From the NCBI RefSeq assembly GCF_027489515.1, contig NZ_JAIXZS010000100.1, positions 1-64,000 on the forward strand: a stretch of 64,000 bases of DNA, read 5' to 3'. A program made the position numbers and the translations under genes. Origin of the DNA: Novosphingobium sp. (GTDB lineage Bacteria; Pseudomonadota; Alphaproteobacteria; Sphingomonadales; Sphingomonadaceae). Below the pieces are notes generated by a model, which did not search any database, was not told where the DNA came from, and saw only the letters and a list, made by a program, of their open reading frames with translations. Of this stretch, positions 27,524 through 38,005 are shown piece by piece (the first letter of the stretch is position 1; every line of letters starts with the position of its first letter).

Positions 27524-29278
27524 CTACTGCGGACAGGCGACCGGCTCGCCCGCGCCGCGCTGGAACAGCACAAGCCGCAGGTTGAACGAATCTCCGCCTG
27601 CCGTCTGGTTGGGCCCGGCGACGAGTTCCAGCGCCTCTCCCGGTGCGAGATCGGCGCTGAGCGGCGGCAGCTGCAGTTGCCCCGTCAGCACGCCGCGCCA
27701 GAGAACCTTGCCGGCGGCGGTGATGGTGAGATCCACGCCGTCGCCCACGGCGCCCTTGGCGAAGCAGCCGCCCACATCGACCGATTCCGGAACGGGCGCG
27801 ACATGGCGCCAGACCGCGCGCAATGGTGAGGCGGCGGTGCCGCCGGGCGCGGCGGAGGTCGTGTTGATCCGCAGCGGGCGGTACCAGCGATCGCCGAAGT
27901 AGCTGGTGAACTGGTCATCGAACAGCGGCAGGCGGTAGTTCGTATCGGCCTTGAGCCGCACGGCATAGCGCCACTGCGGCGTGCCCCAGCCCATCAGCGT
28001 ATCGGCGATCCAGGTCGAGCTGCCAAAGCGGATCGCGGTGGTGCCGGTGATCACCACCGGGCTCTCGCCGACGCCGGCCAAGGGCACGGGCGCGCCGCTC
28101 GCATCGCTCACCGTGCCGCCTTCGACCATGAGCGAACGCGGCGCGCCCCAGACCACCGTAGTGTCGGTTCCGAAGCGGTAGGCAAACAGCAGCGGATCGC
28201 CGAGATCGAGCCGCTGCGGGCGGCCGCGGGCGAGGAGCTGCTGCATCATCCGGAACGCGGCGGCCTGCGGCTTGGGCGCGGTGCCGGCAAAGAGCCCCAT
28301 GTTCGGGAACCAGCGCTGGTCGATCAGCGCGTACCAGCTGGCCTGTGCGGCCCCGGCTGCGGCGAGCATGGTCGTCTGCTTGATCAGTTCGCCTGCCGCG
28401 CCGGGCAGGTCGCGCGTATCGACGCTGAATTCGCTGGCCCAGATCGGCACGCGCCGCCCGGCGGCATCCATGGCGCTGTTCAGCTGCGCCAGCTCCACAT
28501 CGAGCCCTTCGCCGCGCAGCCGGTAGGGATGCACCGCGATGCCATCCACCTCGGCGAGTATTCCGGCGGCGAACAGAGTGCGCAGGAAGCCGGTTCCGAT
28601 CATGTTGGTCGATCCGCCGAGGATCGCGACGCGCCCGCCGATCCGCGCGCGCACCGCCTTGAGCGTGGCGACATAGGCGGCGGCGCGATTGACGCCGGCG
28701 GGATAGACCAGCGTGCCGGATCCGTTGAGCTCGTTGCCGACCTCGATCGCGGCGAGACAGGGGCCGAACCGATCGGCGAGCGCGGCAAGGTAGCTGGCGA
28801 AGGCGGCGTTGCCTGCTGCGCTCGAGACCCACCCCCCGCCATCGTAGAGCGGATTGGCAGGGACCGCTGTCAGCAGCAGGCGCTGCCCTGCCGCGCAGGC
28901 CGAGGCCAGCGCCTGCGCCCCCGGCGAGCCAAGATCGTAGCTGCCGCGCACCTTTTCTGTCGCGGCCCAGGGGAGCGAATCGCGCAGCATCGGCGCGCCG
29001 ACCTGCTGCGCCAGTGCGAGCGAGGAGGCGGGCCAGCCCTGACTGAAATGAGTCTGCACGCCCAGCACCATCGGCGGCAGGGCAGACGGGTCGAATGCGC
29101 TGCGTTCGAGCGGGCCGGCTGCCTGAGCCGTGCCGATGGGCGAGGTCACTTCTGCGGTGTGCCGCAAATGCGCGGGCCCGCAGGCAGCGAGCAGGGCAAC
29201 CAGCACCGCGATGCGCAGGGGCGGGCGCACCTGGCTGGCAAGACGGCGGACGGGATCGATCAAGGCACGGCGGACCAT
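27524..29278 (-). CDS. Putative lipoprotein with TIM-barrel glycosidase-like domain
   Basis: Lipobox VALLAACG; IEVGNELNGSGTLV, IWASEFSVDT resemble GH-A clan acid/base and nucleophile regions. Confidence 0.65.
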   Translation of the reverse strand: MVRRALIDPVRRLASQVRPPLRIAVLVALLAACGPAHLRHTAEVTSPIGTAQAAGPLERSAFDPSALPPMVLGVQTHFSQGWPASSLALAQQVGAPMLRDSLPWAATEKVRGSYDLGSPGAQALASACAAGQRLLLTAVPANPLYDGGGWVSSAAGNAAFASYLAALADRFGPCLAAIEVGNELNGSGTLVYPAGVNRAAAYVATLKAVRARIGGRVAILGGSTNMIGTGFLRTLFAAGILAEVDGIAVHPYRLRGEGLDVELAQLNSAMDAAGRRVPIWASEFSVDTRDLPGAAGELIKQTTMLAAAGAAQASWYALIDQRWFPNMGLFAGTAPKPQAAAFRMMQQLLARGRPQRLDLGDPLLFAYRFGTDTTVVWGAPRSLMVEGGTVSDASGAPVPLAGVGESPVVITGTTAIRFGSSTWIADTLMGWGTPQWRYAVRLKADTNYRLPLFDDQFTSYFGDRWYRPLRINTTSAAPGGTAASPLRAVWRHVAPVPESVDVGGCFAKGAVGDGVDLTITAAGKVLWRGVLTGQLQLPPLSADLAPGEALELVAGPNQTAGGDSFNLRLVLFQRGAGEPVACPQ

Positions 29279-29414
29279 GGCACGCTCTCCAGCGAGGGGA
29301 CGCGTCAAGGATGTGCCGGGTGCGCCTTAATGGGCTCCCAGCGGATTCGCTTAAGCGGCCATTTTTCTGTGTTGCGCTAGTCTCGCCAAACGCTCGGGGT
29401 TCTCCCTTAGGGAA

Positions 29415-30668
29415 TTACCCACGCACAGTGCGGATGGCCATCTCGATCACATCGCCAATCCGGGCAAGATCGGCCTCGTCGATGCAATAGGGCGGCATGA
29501 TATAGATCGTGTTGCCGAGCGGTCGCAGCAGCACGTCGGCCTCGCGGAACAGCGCGAGCAGGCGCGGGGCGAGCGAGGACATGTAGCCGCCGTCGGGCAC
29601 CTCGAGATCGAGCGCGGCGATTGTCCCGCAGCGGCGCACGGAGGCGACTCCGGGCAGCATGGCGAGCCGATCCAGCAAGGCCTGCTGGCGTGCGCCGAGG
29701 TCGGCGAGGCGGTCCATGACGGGCTCGGATTGCCAGATCGCGATGTTGGCCGCCGCCGCCGCGCAGGCGATGGGGTTCGCGGTGTAGCTCGACGAGTGAA
29801 AGAACATCTTGGCGCGGTCGGTCGACCAGTGCGCCATGAAGATCTCTTCGCGCGCCATTGTCACCGCGAGCGGCATCGAGCCGCCGGTGAGGCCCTTGGC
29901 GATGCACAGGATGTCCGGCACGACGCCCGCCTGCTCGCAGGCAAGCAGAGTGCCGGTGCGGCCCCAGCCGGTCATCACCTCGTCAGCGATGAACAGCACC
30001 TCGTGGCGCCGGCAGATTTCGGCCATCGCGGCGAGCAGTGCCGGCGGGTACATCAGCATGCCGCCGGCGCCCAGCACCAGCGGTTCGACGATGAACGCGG
30101 CAGGGGCTTCGCGGCAGGCCGCTTCCAGCGCGTCCAGCGTGTTGGCGCCATCGCCCACCGGAAAGGGGATGGTGCCGACATCGAACAGCAGCGGCGCGTA
30201 GGGCGCGTTGAACACGCCGCGCGCGCCAACCGACATCGCGCCGATCGTATCACCGTGGTAGCTGTGTTCGAGCACGAGGATGCGCCCGCGCGGCCGATCG
30301 GTGTGGGCCCAGTATCCCAGCGCCATCTTCAGCGCGACTTCGACCGAGGTCGAGCCGCTGTCGGAGAAGAACACCCGGGTCAATTCCGGGGGCATCATCG
30401 CGCGGAGGCCGGCGGCGACGCGCTCGGCGGGCGTGTGGGTCCAGCCGGCGAAGATAAGCTGATCGAGCGCGCCGGCCTGCGCGCGGATCGCCTCGACGAT
30501 GCGCGGGTGGCAATGGCCGTGCGTTGTCACCCACCATGAGGAGATCGCATCGATCACCCGCCGTCCGTCGGCGGTGTAGAGCGCGGCGCCTTCCGCATGG
30601 GTCACCAACGGGACCGGCTCGCCCAGCCCGTGCTGGGTGAACGGATGCCAGACTGCCGAGCCGCTCAC
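29415..30668 (-). CDS. bioA: Adenosylmethionine-8-amino-7-oxononanoate aminotransferase
   Basis: [41 protein letters not shown] start overlapping bioD stop. Confidence 0.95.
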   Translation of the reverse strand: MSGSAVWHPFTQHGLGEPVPLVTHAEGAALYTADGRRVIDAISSWWVTTHGHCHPRIVEAIRAQAGALDQLIFAGWTHTPAERVAAGLRAMMPPELTRVFFSDSGSTSVEVALKMALGYWAHTDRPRGRILVLEHSYHGDTIGAMSVGARGVFNAPYAPLLFDVGTIPFPVGDGANTLDALEAACREAPAAFIVEPLVLGAGGMLMYPPALLAAMAEICRRHEVLFIADEVMTGWGRTGTLLACEQAGVVPDILCIAKGLTGGSMPLAVTMAREEIFMAHWSTDRAKMFFHSSSYTANPIACAAAAANIAIWQSEPVMDRLADLGARQQALLDRLAMLPGVASVRRCGTIAALDLEVPDGGYMSSLAPRLLALFREADVLLRPLGNTIYIMPPYCIDEADLARIGDVIEMAIRTVRG

Positions 30669-31285
30669 GTGAAGTCGTCGATCAGAAAGGCCTGCGCAAA
30701 GGCCTCGGCCAGCGTCTCCGGCGCGAGCGCAGGGAGCAGAGGCAGGCGCCCAAGTCGCCGCACCTGGCCCATCTCGCAGATCGTTGCCTCGTTGTCCTCG
30801 TTCGCCTCGCCCACGAAGGCGACGCCGTGGATCGGCACGCGCCGCGCACGCAGTGCCTCGATGGTCAGCAGGCTGTGGTTGATCGTGCCGAGCGACGTGC
30901 GCGCGACAATGATCGTGAGAAGCCCCCACCGTGCAAACACATCGGCATAAGTCACTTCGCGCGTCAGCGGCACCAGTGCGCCGCCTGCGCCTTCGACCAC
31001 AAGCGGCCGCGCTTCGGGCAGCATGAGCCAATCGGGGTCGATCGCCACGCCGTCGAGCTCCGCTGCGCGGTGCGGTGAAAGCGGCTCGTTCAGGCGATAG
31101 GCTTCGGGGAGGATCTTCTCGGCGGGCAATCCGGCGAGCATGGCCACGCTGTCCTTGTCCGCGCCATCTTCAAGGCCGGATTGCACCGGCTTCCAGTAAT
31201 GCGCGCCCAGCGCGCCGGTGAGGGCAGCGGAAAAGACGGTCTTGCCAATCCCGGTATCGGTTCCGGTTACAACAAACGCACTCAT
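30665..31285 (-). CDS. bioD: Dethiobiotin synthetase
   Basis: [30 protein letters not shown]. Confidence 0.95.
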   Translation of the reverse strand: MSAFVVTGTDTGIGKTVFSAALTGALGAHYWKPVQSGLEDGADKDSVAMLAGLPAEKILPEAYRLNEPLSPHRAAELDGVAIDPDWLMLPEARPLVVEGAGGALVPLTREVTYADVFARWGLLTIIVARTSLGTINHSLLTIEALRARRVPIHGVAFVGEANEDNEATICEMGQVRRLGRLPLLPALAPETLAEAFAQAFLIDDFT

Positions 31286-32418
31286 GCCAGAGCCTTTGCC
31301 AAGGCCCCGGCCAGTGCGTCAATATCTTCAGGCATAACGTTTTGTGTCAGGGAGATACGCAGCCGGCTCGTACCCGCCGGTACGGTCGGCGGGCGGATGC
31401 CGCGAACGTCGAAGCCCGCCTGCTGCAAGTGCGCCGCAACCGCCATGGTGCGCGCTTCATCACCAAGGACCAGCGGCATGATCTGGGTGCCCGTCACCGC
31501 AGCGCCATAAGGCGCGAGCGCCGCCTCGGCATGGGCCACGCGCGCCATCAGCCCGGTCCGCCGCTCGGGTTCATCCGCCAGCATGCGCAAGGCCTCGCGC
31601 ACGGCCGCCGCCATCAGGGGCGAGGGCGCGGTGGAAAAGATGAACGGGCGTGCGCGGTTGATGAGGAAATCGCGCATCACCGCCGGTCCGCAAACCAGCG
31701 CGCCCTCGCATCCCAATGCCTTGCCGCAGGTGCGCAGCACCACCGTATCGGCCCGCCCGTCGAGCGCGGCGGCAAGGCCGCGCCCATCGGGGCCGAACAC
31801 GCCGGTCGCATGCGCCTCGTCGATCAGCATGATCGCCTCGTGCTGTTCGGCCAGCTCTGCAAGATCGGCAAGCGGCGCGCGGTCGCCGTCCATCGAATAG
31901 AGGCTTTCAAACGCGAGCCAGACGCGGCCCTTGCCGCCGGCCCTGCGCCATGCCGCGATGGCATCAGCAAAGCTGCCCGCATCGTTGTGCCCGGCGCAGG
32001 CCTTGACAGCCCGGGTCAGGGCAAGGCCTTCGTGCATCGAGGCATGAATGAGGGCATCGTACACGATGAGGTCGCCGCGCTGCGGCAGGCTCGCCAGCAG
32101 GGCAACATTGGCGGCATAGCCTGACGAGAGATAGAGCGCGCTTTCCGCGCCGAAGAACTGCGCCGCTTCGGCTTCGAGCGCCTCGTGCTCGGGATCATTG
32201 CCCCGCAGCAGGCGCGATCCGCCCGAACCGATCGGCACGCCCCGCGCGATGGCCTCTTCCACCGCCCGTGCGAGGCGCGGTGCGCGCGCCATGCCGAGGT
32301 AGTCGTTGGAGGAAAAGTCCCGCCCCTCGCGTGCGATCAGCTGGCGCCCGCGTCCGCGCGCGACAAGCGCTTCGAGGTCGGCGCGCTGCGCCTCCCACGC
32401 ATCAATGGCCGCAATCAT
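31282..32418 (-). CDS. bioF: 8-amino-7-oxononanoate synthase
   Basis: [30 protein letters not shown]. Confidence 0.93.
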   Translation of the reverse strand: MIAAIDAWEAQRADLEALVARGRGRQLIAREGRDFSSNDYLGMARAPRLARAVEEAIARGVPIGSGGSRLLRGNDPEHEALEAEAAQFFGAESALYLSSGYAANVALLASLPQRGDLIVYDALIHASMHEGLALTRAVKACAGHNDAGSFADAIAAWRRAGGKGRVWLAFESLYSMDGDRAPLADLAELAEQHEAIMLIDEAHATGVFGPDGRGLAAALDGRADTVVLRTCGKALGCEGALVCGPAVMRDFLINRARPFIFSTAPSPLMAAAVREALRMLADEPERRTGLMARVAHAEAALAPYGAAVTGTQIMPLVLGDEARTMAVAAHLQQAGFDVRGIRPPTVPAGTSRLRISLTQNVMPEDIDALAGALAKALA

Positions 32419-32430
32419 CGCCGCCTGTGC

Positions 32431-33498
32431 CTAGCGCCCGCAGGCGGCTGCCTTGTCCGCGCGCATCGGTTCTTCGCCTTCCATCGGCTTCAGGCCCAGC
32501 CGGGCAAACAGCGCTGCATCGGCATCGTCGCCGGCGTTGGCGGCGGTCAGCAGCCGATCGCCGGTGAAGATCGAGTTCGCGCCCGCCACGAAGCACAGCG
32601 CCTGCGTGGCTTCGGACATCGATTCGCGCCCCGCCGATAGCCGCACCATCGAGCGCGGCATGGTGATCCGCGCGGCGGCGACGGTGCGCACGAACTCGAT
32701 GTCGTCGATCTTCGCGAGCGGCGTATCGGCCAGCATGTCGCCCAGAACGGTTCCCTTGATCGGCACGAGAGCGTTCACCGGTACGCTTTCGGGATGGCGC
32801 TCCAGCGTTGCCAGCGCATGGATGAAACCGACGCGGTCGCTGCGCGTTTCGCCCATGCCGACAATGCCGCCAGAGCAGACATTGATCCCCGCCTTGCGGA
32901 CCTCGGCGAGGGTATCGATCCGCTCGTCGAACGTGCGCGTGGTGATGATCTCGCCGTAGCGCTCGGGCGAGGTGTCGATGTTGTGGTTGTAGTAATGGAG
33001 CCCGGCCTCGGCGAGCTGAGCCGCCTGACGTTCGCTGAGCATGCCCAGCGTCATGCATGTTTCCATGCCCATCTCGCGCACGCCCTTCACCATCGCGATG
33101 ATCGCGGGCATGTCGCGGTCCTTGGGGTTGCGCCAGGCGGCGCCCATGCAGAAGCGCTTCGATCCGGCATCGCGCGCCTGCGCGGCGGATTGCAGCACCG
33201 CCTGCACGTCCATCAGTTTGGTTGCTTCCACGCCGCTGTCGGCCTTGACCGATTGCGCGCAGTAGCCGCAGTCCTCGGGGCAGCCGCCGGTCTTGATCGA
33301 AAGCAGTGTGCAGAGCTGCACTTCATCCGGCCGGTGATGGCGGCGGTGCACTTCGGCGGCGCGGAACAGCAGTTCGGTGAACGGCAGGTCGAACAACGCG
33401 GCGATCTCTGCCCGGGTCCAGTCAGTGCGCGTGCCGTCCCCCGTGGTAACGGTCTCGGCACCGGACACGCGGGCAGGGAAGGTCGCGGTTTGGGTCAT
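32431..33498 (-). CDS. bioB: Biotin synthase
   Basis: Radical [17 protein letters not shown]; start trimmed to MTQTATF. Confidence 0.96.
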   Translation of the reverse strand: MTQTATFPARVSGAETVTTGDGTRTDWTRAEIAALFDLPFTELLFRAAEVHRRHHRPDEVQLCTLLSIKTGGCPEDCGYCAQSVKADSGVEATKLMDVQAVLQSAAQARDAGSKRFCMGAAWRNPKDRDMPAIIAMVKGVREMGMETCMTLGMLSERQAAQLAEAGLHYYNHNIDTSPERYGEIITTRTFDERIDTLAEVRKAGINVCSGGIVGMGETRSDRVGFIHALATLERHPESVPVNALVPIKGTVLGDMLADTPLAKIDDIEFVRTVAAARITMPRSMVRLSAGRESMSEATQALCFVAGANSIFTGDRLLTAANAGDDADAALFARLGLKPMEGEEPMRADKAAACGR

Positions 33499-34039
33499 GG
33501 GGCACTCCGTGGTCTTTGGCAAAAAGCTTAACTAACGAGATAGGAGCCTCTAGCCGAGATGGGCAGCCGTGCCTTCCCGAAAAAGTGCCTGGTCGTTTCA
33601 CGAACGGAAAAGGCACCGGGCCTTCCGCTTCACAACTGTTGCGAAACAGCAACAACTGACGCGATTCCTGGCGATGAAAAGTGTCACCAGGGGCAGCCCG
33701 GCTGCCGCATTCTGCAAAGCTCGCGACCCGGCTTCGAGCGGGACAAGGGCCTAGGCGCGGCGCGTTTGCTCCGTCTTGGGGCCGCCCTGCCTTGCATTGG
33801 CCCCCTCGGGCGCTAGGTAGTGCGCCGGTTAGACTTGTGTCACATGCCGGATGGCTGTGGTGCAGATCGAACAACGGGGGCGCGATTGGCGCCATGCTTG
33901 AGTCGATGCGGCTAAGTCCGTATTGGCAATGATTGCAGATGTGGGCACAGCCGCGACGGCCGAACGCCTGAATGGTTCCGGGGTCAGCGCAAGTGGTCGC
34001 GTCCTCGATCACTAAGCTTATGAGGCGGATTGGTTTGGT

Positions 34040-35323
34040 ATGAATTCTTTCGGCAAAATCGGTATTGTTGGACTTGGTTACGTCGGTCTGCCCCTCGCTG
34101 TCTCGTTTGCCCGCAAGCATGAAGTGGTCGGCTTCGATGTGAGCGAGACCCGCGTCGCCACGCTGCGCGAAGGCCATGACTACACCAACGAGATCTCGTC
34201 CGAGGAATTGAAGGCGTCCCGTCTCCTCATCACCGGATCGGTCGAGGATCTGCGCGGTTGCGGCATCCTCATCGTGACCGTGCCGACTCCGGTGGACGAC
34301 AGCTGCCGCCCCGATTTCTCCAACCTGACCGATGCCTGCGCCGCGATCGGCAAGATCATCGCACCCGGCACGATCATCGTCTTCGAAAGCACGGTCTATC
34401 CCGGTGCGACCGAGGAAGTCTGCGCGCCGGTGCTTGAGGCGGCTTCCGGGCTCAAGAGCGGCGAGGGCTTCAAGCTCGGGTACAGCCCCGAACGCATCAA
34501 CCCGGGCGACAAGGCGCATCCGCTGGAGGCCATCGTCAAGGTGGTGGCCGGGCAGGACGACGAAACGCTCGATACCCTCGCCGATCTCTATGGCTCGATC
34601 ATCCATGCGGGCATCCACCGCGCCTCGTCGATCCGCGTCGCCGAAGCTGCAAAGGTCATCGAGAACACCCAGCGCGATATCAACATTGCGCTGATGAACG
34701 AGATCTCGAAGATTTGCGATCTCGTCGGCATCCGCACCAGCGAAGTGCTGGCGGCGGCCGGGACCAAGTGGAACTTCCTGAAGTTCTACCCCGGGCTGGT
34801 CGGCGGGCACTGCATCGGCGTTGACCCCTACTACCTCACCGCCAAGGCGGAGCAGATGGGCTATCACCCCGAGGTCATCCTCTCCGGCCGCCGCATCAAC
34901 GACAGCATGGGCAGCTACATCGCGCAGCGCGCGGTCAAGCTGCTGGCCATTGCCGGGCATCCGCTCAAGGATGCGCGGGTCGGCATTCTCGGTCTGACCT
35001 TCAAGGAAAACGTGCCCGATATCCGCAATTCCAAGGTGGAGGATATCTACCGCGAACTGTGCGAATTCGGCATCGTCCCGATTGTCCACGATCCCATGGC
35101 GAACGATGAGGCGACCCGCCGCGAGTTCGGCATCGAGCTTTCGCCGATCGAGGCTTTCACCGGGATCGACGTGCTGATCTATGCGGTCTCGCATGAGCAC
35201 TACGCGGCGATGGGCATCGAGGCGATTCAGGGCATGATCGCGCCCGCAGGCATCCTGATCGACGTGAAATCGTCCATCGCGCCCGAAGGCCTGCGCGAGG
35301 ACATCCGGTACTGGAGCCTCTGA
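34040..35323 (+). CDS. Nucleotide sugar dehydrogenase (TviB/WbpA-like)
   Basis: GIVGLGYVGLPLAVSFAR, GGHCIGVDPYYLTAKAE. Confidence 0.92.
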   Translation: MNSFGKIGIVGLGYVGLPLAVSFARKHEVVGFDVSETRVATLREGHDYTNEISSEELKASRLLITGSVEDLRGCGILIVTVPTPVDDSCRPDFSNLTDACAAIGKIIAPGTIIVFESTVYPGATEEVCAPVLEAASGLKSGEGFKLGYSPERINPGDKAHPLEAIVKVVAGQDDETLDTLADLYGSIIHAGIHRASSIRVAEAAKVIENTQRDINIALMNEISKICDLVGIRTSEVLAAAGTKWNFLKFYPGLVGGHCIGVDPYYLTAKAEQMGYHPEVILSGRRINDSMGSYIAQRAVKLLAIAGHPLKDARVGILGLTFKENVPDIRNSKVEDIYRELCEFGIVPIVHDPMANDEATRREFGIELSPIEAFTGIDVLIYAVSHEHYAAMGIEAIQGMIAPAGILIDVKSSIAPEGLREDIRYWSL

Positions 35324-35393
35324 TGCGGCCGGCACGCCGTGCAGTGCGCGGCAGCCGGATGGCAATCGAGGTGCAGCGCGAGGGCCGCGCGTC

Positions 35394-37904
35394 TTGAGCC
35401 GGCTGTCGATCACTCCCATCGGCACATGCCGGATCAACACGCCGCTCCGCCGCGGGCAGGCGCGCTACCCGGTCGAGATCAGAAGCGAGCGCATCTACGG
35501 CTTCACTCATACCAGCGCCGAAGCTCTCCAGCAGCTCGCGTATCTGGAAGGCGAACGGCAGTTCGATGCGGCGGTGCTGCCAATCCTGTTCCGCCCGCAA
35601 AGCGATGGCCGGCAGGACCAGCCGGTTGCCCCGCGCCCCGATCTCTATGTGGTCGAGATCAGCTCGGCCAAGAGCTACCGGGTCGGCGACGTTGCGGTCC
35701 AGTCGAACTATCTTTCACGCTACTTCGCCGATTTCTTCGCCTCGGCGCCGCGCTCGAAGCGCTTTTGGGCCCTCGCGGCGGCGACCTCTGCTTCTGCGCG
35801 CGCGGAGCTTGACGCGTTCCTTGCCGCCGATCCGGTCTACCGGACCTATGGCAGCAGCGACCGCGAGCTCCTCCGGTCGATTTCGATGCGCACCCAGGGG
35901 TTCGATGATATCGCGGCCGACATGGCCGAGCTTGCCGAGCGCATGGGCAAGGACCGGGTCGTCTTCGTGACCCACGTGAATGCGCACGGCGCGGACGGCA
36001 CGTTCATCCCCGCGCGTGACCGGATCATCCGCTGGATCCGCAAGGCCGCTGCCGAGATCGGCGTGCCCTGCTTCGATCCCAGCGCGCTGATGCATGCATT
36101 CGGGCAGGAACGCGCGATGGAGCGCGATGGCCTCGATACGATGCACTACACCAACGCGTTTTCGGACCGCTGGTATGCGCAGTTCCACGGCGAGTTCATC
36201 CTGCCCCGGCTCGCCGAGGTACAGGGCGGCGATCAGGCCGGCGATCTTCCCGATCCTTCGCTGCTGGCCTCGAGCATTGCCGCGACGATGGAGTTCGACG
36301 ACTACTTCGTCGGCTCGCGGCAGCTGTTCGCGGCCCTTGCCAATGATCCCGCCAATCCGGCACTGCGGCTGCTGGGCGGCGAGGTCTATGCGCGGATCGG
36401 CGATTATCCGAACACGGTCGCCATGCTCACGCCGCTGCTCGAAAGTCCGGAGATGACCACGGCGGGCCTGCTCGCGCTAATGCGGGCGCAATTCGAGATC
36501 GGCCACTGCGCGGAGGCCATCGCGCTGGCCGACCGGCTGCTGGGCGACGAGTACGAATCGATCGAGATCTACGAAGTGGCAAACCTCGCAGCCGAGCGGT
36601 TGGGGCTCATGGCCGATGCCGTGCGCTATGCCATGCTCGCGTTCCGGCTCGATCCCACGCAGCACCGGTTCGCCTTCCGGGTGCTCGATGCCTATCGCGC
36701 GGCGGGCGAGAGCCAGAAGCTCGAGGCCTGGCGGACAGAAGTGCTGGACCGGCTGAACACCAGTCCGGACGCGGTCCTCGCGCGGGCGCTGGCGGAATGG
36801 GCGATCGGCCATGGCGATGAGCCGGCCTTCCGGGCCACTGCGATGATCGTCGCGCGATCGGGTATCGAGAAGGTCGAGCCGGTGATCGAGGAGGCCGTCG
36901 CGCGCGACCTGCTCGGCGCTGCGGCCGAGGTCATGACCATGGTCGCCTCGATGCCGGAGATTACCGGGCGCACACTGCGCAAGTTCCGCCAGATCGCCGA
37001 AAGCTGGTCCGCGCAGAGCCAGACCTGGTTCGAGGAAGGCCGGACCGCCGATGCCTATGCCTTGGCCGAGGTCTGCCGGATCGTGCTGCCCGGCAATGCA
37101 ACGGCACGCCGCGTTGAACGGCAAGTGCTGCAGGACTTGCGCCTGCGGATCCGCGACGCGCTGACCCGCGGCGAGCATGGCGAGGTTATCGCAATGGGCG
37201 AAGGCGCCGGGCGCATGGTCTATCGCCAGCCCGAGATCGTCACCGCATTTGCCAAGGCGCTGCTCGCCGCCGGACGCGCCGAGGAGGCATTGGCCGTGGT
37301 GCGCGAGGCTTGCGAAACTCTGCCCGACAGCGTCGATGTCCAGGCTCTGCACGCTCAGATCGCCACGTTGCAGGGCGATCTGCTGACACCGCTGCGGCTC
37401 TATGGCCGGCTGCGCGCGTCGAGCGATCCGCTGGTCGAGCGCTACCGCCCGCGCATGGCGAAGTTCCTCGACAAGGCCGGGCGCACCGGACCGCGCCTGT
37501 TCCGCACGCTTGTGGCGCAGGCCCAGTACGAACAGGCGCTCGAACTGGCGGCGCTTGTCAGTACCCACACCGATGGCGGCGAGCAGGTTGCAGCTGATCT
37601 GCAGAAGCTTCGGCGGGTCCTGCGCAGTGCCTTCCGCCAGCTTGATGAAGAGGAAGGCAGCGGCGAGGAGGCCCTGCGCATTCTCCGGCTCATGCTGGTG
37701 ATCGACGGCGAGGACGCCTGGGCGCTGCGCCTTGCGGCGATCCAGGCCATGCGCTTGCAGCAATTCGAGGCGGCGCTGGCCTACTGGCGCAAGTTTGACG
37801 CGATTTCGCCGGGACAGGACAGCACGGCGCGCAACATCAACCGGTGCGAGATCCTCGTCCGCCGCATGACCGCCGCGCGCAGGGCTGAGGCCAAGGCCGG
37901 CTGA
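35394..37904 (+). CDS. SGNH/GDSL-like N-terminal domain plus TPR-like repeats; paralog of 48696..51209
   Basis: SITPIGTCRINTPLRRGQARYPV...VEISSAKSYRVGDVAVQSNYLSRYFADFFASAP; DTMHYTN (DxxH); TTG start. Confidence 0.75.
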   Translation: MSRLSITPIGTCRINTPLRRGQARYPVEIRSERIYGFTHTSAEALQQLAYLEGERQFDAAVLPILFRPQSDGRQDQPVAPRPDLYVVEISSAKSYRVGDVAVQSNYLSRYFADFFASAPRSKRFWALAAATSASARAELDAFLAADPVYRTYGSSDRELLRSISMRTQGFDDIAADMAELAERMGKDRVVFVTHVNAHGADGTFIPARDRIIRWIRKAAAEIGVPCFDPSALMHAFGQERAMERDGLDTMHYTNAFSDRWYAQFHGEFILPRLAEVQGGDQAGDLPDPSLLASSIAATMEFDDYFVGSRQLFAALANDPANPALRLLGGEVYARIGDYPNTVAMLTPLLESPEMTTAGLLALMRAQFEIGHCAEAIALADRLLGDEYESIEIYEVANLAAERLGLMADAVRYAMLAFRLDPTQHRFAFRVLDAYRAAGESQKLEAWRTEVLDRLNTSPDAVLARALAEWAIGHGDEPAFRATAMIVARSGIEKVEPVIEEAVARDLLGAAAEVMTMVASMPEITGRTLRKFRQIAESWSAQSQTWFEEGRTADAYALAEVCRIVLPGNATARRVERQVLQDLRLRIRDALTRGEHGEVIAMGEGAGRMVYRQPEIVTAFAKALLAAGRAEEALAVVREACETLPDSVDVQALHAQIATLQGDLLTPLRLYGRLRASSDPLVERYRPRMAKFLDKAGRTGPRLFRTLVAQAQYEQALELAALVSTHTDGGEQVAADLQKLRRVLRSAFRQLDEEEGSGEEALRILRLMLVIDGEDAWALRLAAIQAMRLQQFEAALAYWRKFDAISPGQDSTARNINRCEILVRRMTAARRAEAKAG

Positions 37905-38005
37905 TTGCCGGGGCGAGACCGGTCCGGCTTACGCGGCAGGCGGAAGAGCCGGGCAGGGCTGGCAGGCTTGGCCGGGCGGCACTTGTGTGCAATAGGCCGC
38001 GCCTG

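Noticed and set aside
33523-34039. Small plus-strand ORFs in the bioB to dehydrogenase intergenic region
   Set aside because: Arg/Pro/Gly-rich translations, no Shine-Dalgarno or family motif; probably regulatory DNA rather than coding.
33422-35440. 672-aa minus-strand ORF
   Set aside because: Antisense to the nucleotide sugar dehydrogenase and runs through an intergenic region.
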